Assembly (NCBI GenBank): GCA_036496265.1
Contig: DASXLL010000009.1
Span: forward strand, 1-64,000
From: CAYLLN01 sp036496265
GTDB taxonomy: Bacteria; Planctomycetota; Planctomycetia; Pirellulales; Pirellulaceae
Reading direction: 5' to 3'
Length of the DNA: 64,000 nt
In this document: positions 58,570 to 64,000 of the stretch, in pieces
How positions within the stretch are numbered: position 1 is the stretch's first letter
Layout of the letters: each line of letters opens with the position of its first letter
Program-made: the position numbers and the translations under genes
Notes under the pieces: generated by a model
Database searches by the model: none
Told to the model about the DNA's origin: nothing
What the model saw: the letters and a program-made list of their open reading frames with translations, nothing else

Positions 58570-58938
58570 TTAGTCTGCCGCTTTGTCGCCACTTGGCACA
58601 ACGACGGTTCCTCCGCGCGGCGCCGGCGTTGTCCTCGGAACCGCTCTGGGCATGGGCGCTGTCGGCGGCACCACCGGCCGTGGCCGGATCATCGTCGTTT
58701 GCAGATAGAATGAAGAAGCGATAACTCCGCCGAATATGAGCAGCGGCACGAGCATCCTCACCGCCGCAAATCGCTTGAAAACGCCCTGAGCCTTCAACGC
58801 CTCCCGCTGGAGCTGCAGTAGCTCCCGTTGCCCGTCCCGAATTTCTACCAACAGTTGGCGAACGGAGTTCGAATCGGCGAGCTCTTGCTCCTGCCCCGGT
58901 TGCGGAACACGCGGCGATTCGTAAGGGTTGAGTTGCAT
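58570..58938 (-). CDS. small membrane protein with NPYESP start
   Basis: A 122-residue protein whose start MQLNPYESPRVP is the NPYESP motif common to many planctomycete membrane proteins. A coiled-coil-like stretch (VRQLLVEIRDGQRELLQLQR, about 26-48) precedes one membrane segment (about 62-80) and a Pro/Arg-rich tail (RPRPVVPPTAPMPRAVPRTT). Function unknown. It converges on the sulfatase gene 30 bases away. Confidence 0.68.
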   Translation of the reverse strand: MQLNPYESPRVPQPGQEQELADSNSVRQLLVEIRDGQRELLQLQREALKAQGVFKRFAAVRMLVPLLIFGGVIASSFYLQTTMIRPRPVVPPTAPMPRAVPRTTPAPRGGTVVVPSGDKAAD

Positions 58939-59054
58939 ATTTGCCTTTCATGACCGCCACTGGCCGATTCTATCGCACCGTTGTAATGATTCCACCCAAT
59001 TCGGCCGTTTGCTATTCTGTTTCTAAGATGCCTAACAAACCTTTACAAATACGA

Positions 59055-59116
59055 GGCGTGAGCGAGGGAATCAAGCCAGTTCGGGCGGTCCCTCGCTGAC
59101 GCTTCGGGTTAGTGTT
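59055..59116. repeat. GGCGTGAGCGAGGGA/TCCCTCGCTGACGCTT hairpin with repeat copy 3
   Basis: GGCGTGAGCGAGGGA (59055-59069) pairs with TCCCTCGCTGACGC (59089-59102) with one mismatch, and the unit continues as TTCGGGTTAGTGTT to 59116. It is the third copy of the 28-base family and shows that the full element is a hairpin. It lies before the esterase gene. Confidence 0.85.
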
Positions 59117-59166
59117 AGACATTCTAAGCCGCTCCCACGTCCAATTTTTTTACAGGCACACCCCCC

Positions 59167-60090
59167 ATGTTTCGTCGTACGATTGCTATTTCGCTGGCCG
59201 CTGTCCTTTCTTTGCTGCAAATCGCAGCCGCCCAAGACAAAAAGGGCAAAACCTATCCGCCGAAGCTCGAAGGGGCCGAGGTGGAAACGTACAAGACAGC
59301 CGGGGATACCAAGCTGAACCTCTACATTTACAATCCGCCCGGCCACAAGCCGACGGACAAATCGCCGGCGATCGTGTTCTTCTTCGGCGGCGGCTGGACG
59401 AACGGCTCGCCGACGCAGTTCGAGCAGCATTGCAAGCACCTCGCTTCGCGGGGCATGGTGGCCATCACCGCCGACTACCGTGTCGCCAGCCGGAACCAGG
59501 TCAAGGCCGTCGAGTGTGTCAAAGACGCCAAGAGCGCGATCCGGTATGTCCGTAAGGAGGCCGCGCGGCTCGGCGTCGATCCCAATCGCATTGTGGCCGG
59601 CGGCGGATCGGCCGGCGGGCACCTGGCTGCTTGCGTGGGGGTCGTCAAAGGTTTCGACGAGTCGAGCGAAGACGCGTCCATCAGCAGCGTGCCCAACGCC
59701 ATGGCCCTCTTCAACCCGGCTGTCGTCCTCGCCGCCGCGCCGGGCCTCGCCAACGCCAACCAAGAGCGAGTCGATTCGCTTAAGGACCGCATGGGCGTCG
59801 ATCCGGTCCTGCTGTCGCCTTACCACCAAGTGAAGCCCGGCGCGCCGCCGGCGATCGTGTTTCACGGTAAGGCCGACAACACCGTGCCCTATGCCACCGC
59901 CGAGCTCTTCGCCAAGGCCATGACCGACGCCGGCAACAAGTGCATGCTCGTCGGCTACGAAGGCCAGGCCCACGGCTTCTTCAACTACGGCCGCGCCAAC
60001 AACGAGTACTATGAAAAAACTTCTGCCGCCCTCGACGATTTCCTCGTCGGTCTCGGCTACATCCAACCGGCGAAGGCGGATGCAAAGTAA
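59167..60090 (+). CDS. secreted alpha/beta-hydrolase, esterase-like
   Basis: A 307-residue exported hydrolase. Signal peptide (FRRTIAISLAAVLSLLQIAA). An oxyanion-type turn FFFGGGWTNGS, the nucleophile elbow GGGSAGG (Ser148), the Asp in FHGKADNTVPY and the His in EGQAHGFFNYG give a full triad. The closest class is the carboxylesterase/BD-FAE-type that removes acyl groups from carbohydrates. It lies beside a sulfatase and a DUF885 protein, so polysaccharide breakdown is plausible. Confidence 0.83.
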   Translation: MFRRTIAISLAAVLSLLQIAAAQDKKGKTYPPKLEGAEVETYKTAGDTKLNLYIYNPPGHKPTDKSPAIVFFFGGGWTNGSPTQFEQHCKHLASRGMVAITADYRVASRNQVKAVECVKDAKSAIRYVRKEAARLGVDPNRIVAGGGSAGGHLAACVGVVKGFDESSEDASISSVPNAMALFNPAVVLAAAPGLANANQERVDSLKDRMGVDPVLLSPYHQVKPGAPPAIVFHGKADNTVPYATAELFAKAMTDAGNKCMLVGYEGQAHGFFNYGRANNEYYEKTSAALDDFLVGLGYIQPAKADAK

Positions 60091-60116
60091 TTCATTGGGC
60101 AAGTCGCACTGCCTTT

Positions 60117-60190
60117 AACGCAGAGATCGCAAAGAAGCGATGGACGCGAAGGAAGTCTCTTGTCCCTTTGCGCTCTTTGCGTCTTTGCGG
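60117..60190. repeat. AACGCAGAGATCGC...CTTTGCGGT interspersed repeat
   Basis: AACGCAGAGATCGCAAAGAA on the left and GCGCTCTTTGCGTCTTTGCG on the right form a rough hairpin of the same family as 5738-5810. It occupies the esterase-DUF885 gap and is read through by the longer frame of the DUF885 gene. Confidence 0.7.
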
Positions 60191-60237
60191 TAGTAACTTT
60201 TGGGTCGGAACAACCAAAACGGATCGGAGTTCGTTCG

Positions 60238-61989
60238 ATGCGGCTGGCTTCTTGTCTGACGGTTTTGCTCTTTGCGGCTTTGGTTGGACGGGGCCGAGCC
60301 GACGAAGCGGCGGTGACGAAGCAGTTTCAGGATTTGCTGTCGGACGAATGGGAATACACGCTCCGCGAGGCGCCGACGTTCGCTTCTCACTTAGGCGACA
60401 AGCGCTACAACGACCGCTGGCCCGACGTGAGCCTGGCGGCGATCGAGCGGCGGCATCAGCATCGACAGGAAACGCTCGGCAGGCTGGAAAAGATCGACAA
60501 GCAGAAGCTATCCGCCGCCGACAAGCTCAATTACGAGCTGTTTCGCAAGGATATTGCCGAAGAAGTCGAAGCGTTTCCCTATCGCTGGCATTTCGTGCCG
60601 CTCGACCAGCGCGGCGGCATTCAAACCGAGAACGAGCTGGCCGACCAACTGCCCTTCCGCACCGTCAAGGACTACGAAGACTGGATCGCCCGCCTCAAAT
60701 CGTTCCCACTGTACATGCAGCAGACGACCGACCTGATGTGGGCCGGCATTCGCCAGAAGATTGTGCAACCGAAGATCGTCATGCGGCGGATTCCTGAGCA
60801 AATCAAAAAGCAAATCGTCACCGACCCCTCCGACAGCCTGTATTACAAGCCGTTCAAAAAATTCCCGGACGACATTTCGGCCGCGGGACAAGAGCGTTTG
60901 AAGAAGGAGGGTCTATCGGCAATTCGAGACCACGTCGTCCCGGCTTATCGCGAATTCGCGATCTTCTTCGACAAGGAATACTACCCAGCCTGCTTCGACG
61001 AGGTCGGCGCCTGGCAACTGCCGCGGGGCCAAGAGCTGTACGCCTTCCGCGCCCGCCAATTCACGACGACGAACAAAACACCGGACGAAATTCATGCCAT
61101 CGGCCTGGCCGAGGTGAAGCGCATCCGCGGCGAAATGGAAAAAATCGTCAAGCTGGTCAAGTTCGAGGGCACCTTTCAGGAATTTTTGGCGTACCTGCGG
61201 ACGGACAAAAAGTTTTACTACGACACGCCGGAAGAATTGCTCAACGGTTACCTCGCGTTGTGCAAGCGCGTCGATCCGGAGCTGACGAAACTGTTCAAGA
61301 CGCTGCCGCGAATTCCGTATGGCATCGAGCCGGTGCCGCAGCAAATCGCGCCGGACACTACAACGGCTTATTACCGCCAGCCCTCTGCCGACGGCTACCG
61401 CCCCGGCACCTTCTTCGTCAATCTCTATCGCCCCGAGACGCGGCCGAAGTACGAAATGGAGGCCCTCTCGCTGCACGAATCCGTCCCCGGCCATCATTTG
61501 CAACTCGCCCTACAAGCCGAGCTCGGCGAATTGCCACCCTTCCGTCGCTACGGCGGGTTCACCGCTTTCATCGAAGGCTGGGGACTCTATTCCGAAAGCC
61601 TCGGCCATGAACTGGGCCTCTACCAAGACCCCTATTCCAAATTCGGCCAGCTCACCTACGAAATGTGGCGCGCCATCCGCCTTGTCGTCGATACGGGAAT
61701 GCATCACAAGAAGTGGACGCGACAACAAGCAATCGATCTGTTCAAAGAGAACACCGCTAAAACGGAGCTCGACATTGTTAACGAGGTCGATCGTTACATC
61801 GCCTGGCCCGGTCAGGCCCTAGCCTACAAAATCGGCGAGCTGAAAATCAAGGAGCTCCGCGACCGCGCCAAAAAACAGCTCGGCGACAAATTCGACATCC
61901 GCGAATTCCATGATGTCGTCCTCCGCCAAGGCGCCGTACCCCTCGATGTGCTCGACGACATCGTCAATAACTGGCTCCGTTCTCAATAA
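60238..61989 (+). CDS. secreted DUF885-family protein, peptidase-like
   Basis: A 583-residue exported protein. Start at the ATG at 60238 with CGGAG upstream, giving a signal peptide (LASCLTVLLFAALVGRGRAD). The DUF885 hallmark LHESVPGHH (His413, Glu414, His419) and EGWGLYSE (around residue 446) supply the zinc-binding set of a metallopeptidase-like fold; TTAYYRQPSADGYRPGTFF is also typical. Members are thought to be carboxypeptidase-like, but the substrate here is unknown. Confidence 0.85.
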   Translation: MRLASCLTVLLFAALVGRGRADEAAVTKQFQDLLSDEWEYTLREAPTFASHLGDKRYNDRWPDVSLAAIERRHQHRQETLGRLEKIDKQKLSAADKLNYELFRKDIAEEVEAFPYRWHFVPLDQRGGIQTENELADQLPFRTVKDYEDWIARLKSFPLYMQQTTDLMWAGIRQKIVQPKIVMRRIPEQIKKQIVTDPSDSLYYKPFKKFPDDISAAGQERLKKEGLSAIRDHVVPAYREFAIFFDKEYYPACFDEVGAWQLPRGQELYAFRARQFTTTNKTPDEIHAIGLAEVKRIRGEMEKIVKLVKFEGTFQEFLAYLRTDKKFYYDTPEELLNGYLALCKRVDPELTKLFKTLPRIPYGIEPVPQQIAPDTTTAYYRQPSADGYRPGTFFVNLYRPETRPKYEMEALSLHESVPGHHLQLALQAELGELPPFRRYGGFTAFIEGWGLYSESLGHELGLYQDPYSKFGQLTYEMWRAIRLVVDTGMHHKKWTRQQAIDLFKENTAKTELDIVNEVDRYIAWPGQALAYKIGELKIKELRDRAKKQLGDKFDIREFHDVVLRQGAVPLDVLDDIVNNWLRSQ

Positions 61990-62068
61990 CCGACGGACAC
62001 TCGGGCACGATTTCTCAGCTCGACGAAGAATGGGAGGCTTTCCGGCAATAAGATTTTGTCCCGACCCG

Positions 62069-62106
62069 TTGACACAGGTTGACTGTACTGATACTATTAA
62101 TACAGT
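62069..62106 (+). promoter_or_regulatory. sigma-70-type promoter with operator-like inverted repeat for the GntR operon
   Basis: TTGACA (62069-62074), 17 bases, TACTAT (62092-62097), with the ATG at 62124. ACTGTA (62082-62087) and TACAGT (62101-62106) are inverted with a 13-base spacer and embrace the -10 box, the expected position for autorepression by the GntR-type protein encoded next. Confidence 0.6.
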
Positions 62107-62123
62107 TGAGTGCGAGCTGCCGT

Positions 62124-62522
62124 ATGGAATTCATCATCGAAAGCGCCAGCCGGGTGCCGATTTTTCGGCAACTGGTGGCCCAAATTCGCGAGGCGATCGC
62201 CCGCGGGCGGATGAAGACCGATGAGCGGCTGCCGAGCGTGCGGGAGCTATCTCGCGAGTTGGTGATCAATCCCAATACGGTCGCGCGGGTTTATACGGAG
62301 CTGGAGCGAGAGGGAATTCTGAACACGCGGCCCGGTTTGGGCGTGTTTGTGGCTCAGCCGCGGAATGAGTTGACGAAGCGCGTGCGGAAGGAACGGCTGA
62401 CGTGCCTCGTCGATGGCTTGCTGACGGAAGCCGTACATCTGGGGTTTACCGGAGAAGAAGTAAGTGGGGTCGTGACAGAGAGGATGGAGAAGTTCGTGTT
62501 TGCACAGGGGAGTAGCGAATAG
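62124..62522 (+). CDS. GntR-family regulator, YtrA type
   Basis: A 132-residue transcription factor. The winged helix-turn-helix (LPSVRELSRELVINPNTVAR, then VYTELEREGILNTRPGLGVF) occupies about residues 33-78 and the short C-terminal helical tail has no ligand-binding domain; this compact form is the YtrA subfamily, which usually represses an adjacent ABC transporter operon. The start is the ATG at 62124. The next gene is an ABC ATPase, 24 bases downstream. The final codons lie in a short repeat. Confidence 0.9.
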   Translation: MEFIIESASRVPIFRQLVAQIREAIARGRMKTDERLPSVRELSRELVINPNTVARVYTELEREGILNTRPGLGVFVAQPRNELTKRVRKERLTCLVDGLLTEAVHLGFTGEEVSGVVTERMEKFVFAQGSSE

Positions 62523-62540
62523 AGAGTAGGCAGTAGGAGT
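62507..62540. repeat. GGGAGTAGCGAATAGAGAGT near-tandem repeat
   Basis: Short near-heptamer AGTAG/GAGTAGG units spanning the stop codon of the GntR gene and the start region of the ABC gene; GGAG inside it also forms the ABC gene's ribosome site. Confidence 0.5.
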
Positions 62541-62546
62541 CAAGCG

Positions 62547-63488
62547 ATGACGAGCGCCATTGAGACTCACGGTTTGACGAAATACTACGGCCCACGGTGC
62601 GTCGTGAACACGCTCAACTTGAGCGTGCCCGTGGGCTCCGTCTATGGTTTGCTCGGCCGCAACGGCTCGGGCAAATCGACGACGATCAAGATGCTGATGG
62701 GCCTCGTGAAGCCCGATCGCGGCAGCGCGACGCTGCTGGGCGAAGATATTTGCGATCTAACGCCGCAGACGCGCGGACGAATCGCTTACATCGCCGAAGG
62801 ACATCCGTTTCATCGCTGGATGACGATCGGCGAGGCGGTAAATTTCACGCGCTCGTTCTACTCCCATTGGAATAGCGAGCTGCTCGATCAGATTCTCGAT
62901 CACTTCGCCTTGCCCCGCCGGGCCAAAATCCGCCGCCTCTCGAACGGCCAGCGAGCCCAGGTCTCCCTTGCCCTCGCCGTCGCGCCCGACCCAGAGTTAT
63001 TGATTCTCGACGATCCGACGCTCGGCCTCGATACCGTTGTCCGCCGCGATTTCCTGGAATCGCTGATTCAAATCATCCAGCGCGAAGGCCGCACGATCTT
63101 GATCAGCTCGCACATTCTGGCCGACGTCGAGCGCGTCGCCGATCACATCGGCATCATGATGGACGGCGTCCTCCGCGTCGATTGTCCCACCGACTATTTC
63201 AAAATGTCGCTGCGGAAAATCATTCTCGAATTCGTCGGCGAGCCGCCGCCGTTTCCGGCGTGCGATGGTTTGGTCAGCACGTGGCGCGTCGGGAATCGGT
63301 TGGAAGTCGTGATCGTCGGTTATGGGCAGCGGCACGAGCAGATTGTGGAATCGCTCGGCCCGTTTTCGGTCGACACCATCGAGATGAATCTCGAAGACGC
63401 TTTCATTGAATACACCCGCGGCCAGCGGAAAGGGTTGCCGCTATTGGCCGTGGAAAAAGCATCGCGAGCTGCAGAATTAACACAATAG
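62547..63488 (+). CDS. ABC transporter ATP-binding protein
   Basis: A 313-residue ATPase of the exporter type, partner of the permease encoded next. Walker A GRNGSGKST (37-45), the signature LSNGQ (131-135), Walker B LLILDD (151-156) and LGLD, then the switch His in ISSHILADVE. The residue after the Walker B Asp is Asp where most ATPases have the catalytic Glu (LDDP). The C-terminal 70 residues are the extension seen in this class. The function of the transporter is unknown; YtrABC-like systems often answer envelope stress. Confidence 0.9.
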   Translation: MTSAIETHGLTKYYGPRCVVNTLNLSVPVGSVYGLLGRNGSGKSTTIKMLMGLVKPDRGSATLLGEDICDLTPQTRGRIAYIAEGHPFHRWMTIGEAVNFTRSFYSHWNSELLDQILDHFALPRRAKIRRLSNGQRAQVSLALAVAPDPELLILDDPTLGLDTVVRRDFLESLIQIIQREGRTILISSHILADVERVADHIGIMMDGVLRVDCPTDYFKMSLRKIILEFVGEPPPFPACDGLVSTWRVGNRLEVVIVGYGQRHEQIVESLGPFSVDTIEMNLEDAFIEYTRGQRKGLPLLAVEKASRAAELTQ

Positions 63489-63554
63489 CCGGGCGCAAAC
63501 TTGCTCCCGGAAATTTCAGAACCAAACTCATTGCCGGCTAATGAGAGGAAGACG

Positions 63555-64000
63555 ATGACAACCGCCCTGCTCTACAAGGAATTTCGCGAGACGCTGCCCA
63601 TTGGGGCGATGGCGCTCGCCGGCTTTTTGCTGATGATGACGAGCTTCGGATCTTCCGCGCTGCCTTCCTATTTCAGCGGACCCGGGTCAGGCACGATACC
63701 GTTCATCAACGACCCGGCGTTAGCGCAGTTCACGACGGTAGCGGGCCTCCTGGCGATGGGCCTGGGGTTCTCGCAGTCGCTGCGCGATTTTTGGGGCGAT
63801 GCCCAGCTCTTCTTGCTGCACCGGCCTGTTTCGCGGCGGCGGATTTTTGGGGTGAAGCTGGGCGTGGGACTGGCGATGTATTTGGCGTGCGGGTTGTTGC
63901 CTTTAGTCGTTTATGCCGCCTGGGCGGCCACGCCGGGGACGCACGCCAGCCCGTTTGAATGGTCGATGACCACCGACACCTGGAAAACCTGGATGAACTT
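63555..64000 (+). CDS. ABC transporter permease, cut by the window edge
   Basis: The start of a membrane protein (MTTALLYKEFRETLPIGAMA, then several hydrophobic stretches) that runs off the right end of the window without a stop. GAGGAA lies just before the ATG at 63555. The RETLP-type start and FLLHRPVSRRRIFGVKLGVG segment fit ABC-2-type permeases. It follows the ATPase gene by 66 bases and should be its partner. Only about 148 residues are visible. Confidence 0.75.
   Translation, partial: MTTALLYKEFRETLPIGAMALAGFLLMMTSFGSSALPSYFSGPGSGTIPFINDPALAQFTTVAGLLAMGLGFSQSLRDFWGDAQLFLLHRPVSRRRIFGVKLGVGLAMYLACGLLPLVVYAAWAATPGTHASPFEWSMTTDTWKTWMN

Noticed and set aside
1..64000. tRNA, rRNA, prophage or insertion-sequence genes
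   Set aside because: No cloverleaf-like sequence, ribosomal RNA segment, integrase, transposase or phage structural gene could be recognised on either strand; the repeats lack an internal transposase.

Overview
The window looks like a chromosomal segment of a planctomycete, probably Pirellulales-like. The evidence is small proteins with lineage-typical motifs (an RDLLWLMVVVALAVAWW start at 64-345, an NPYESP start at 58570-58938), a Tat-exported sulfite oxidase-like enzyme, a secreted sulfatase, a TatC with a very large first periplasmic insertion, a protein-kinase-like membrane protein, and intergenic space packed with several families of short palindromes. No rRNA, tRNA, CRISPR array, transposase or phage gene was recognised.

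Layout. 1-8.2 kb (almost all minus strand): two small membrane proteins, a sulfite oxidase-like molybdoenzyme, cdsA and plsC (phospholipid synthesis), sppA, nadB and a vapBC-type toxin-antitoxin pair. 8.2-18.7 kb: a DUF4139 protein, a small conserved protein, a 2-hydroxyacid dehydrogenase, the expanded tatC, a PAP2 phosphatase, a HEAT-repeat lipoprotein, a planctomycete-type unknown, a small secreted protein and a MOSC protein. 18.7-37.1 kb: one uninterrupted minus-strand run with all fourteen nuoA-N genes in canonical order, then a degenerate NtrC-like regulator, a receiver-like protein and an Mrp/Ind1-type Fe-S carrier. 37.4-40.9 kb: a plus-strand cassette of a DotU/TssL-like protein, a shortened IcmF/TssM-like protein, a 136-aa unknown and a FliA-like sigma factor. 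41-52.5 kb: a two-PDZ secreted protein, an acetyltransferase, a DUF2892-like protein, a LOG-family protein, a TIM-barrel isomerase, a 921-aa secreted unknown, a soluble hybrid histidine kinase and a lipoprotein. 52.5-64 kb: glutamate dehydrogenase, a 1022-aa membrane pseudokinase, a sulfatase, a small membrane protein, an esterase, a DUF885 protein, and a GntR-ABC transporter operon that runs off the right edge.

How the genes work together. The nuo run encodes complex I; the co-directional mrp gene could supply its Fe-S clusters. TatC would export the Tat-signal sulfite oxidase. PlsC and CdsA are consecutive steps towards CDP-diacylglycerol. The DotU/IcmF/sigma cassette looks like the inner-membrane half of a type VI/IVb-like machine without the rest of the apparatus, tied by an ATGA overlap to its own sigma factor; it is the best candidate for an undescribed system. 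A second theme is repeat invasion: short palindromes sit at five of the thirteen nuo gene junctions, supply stop codons to several genes, and appear to be translated inside at least five proteins.
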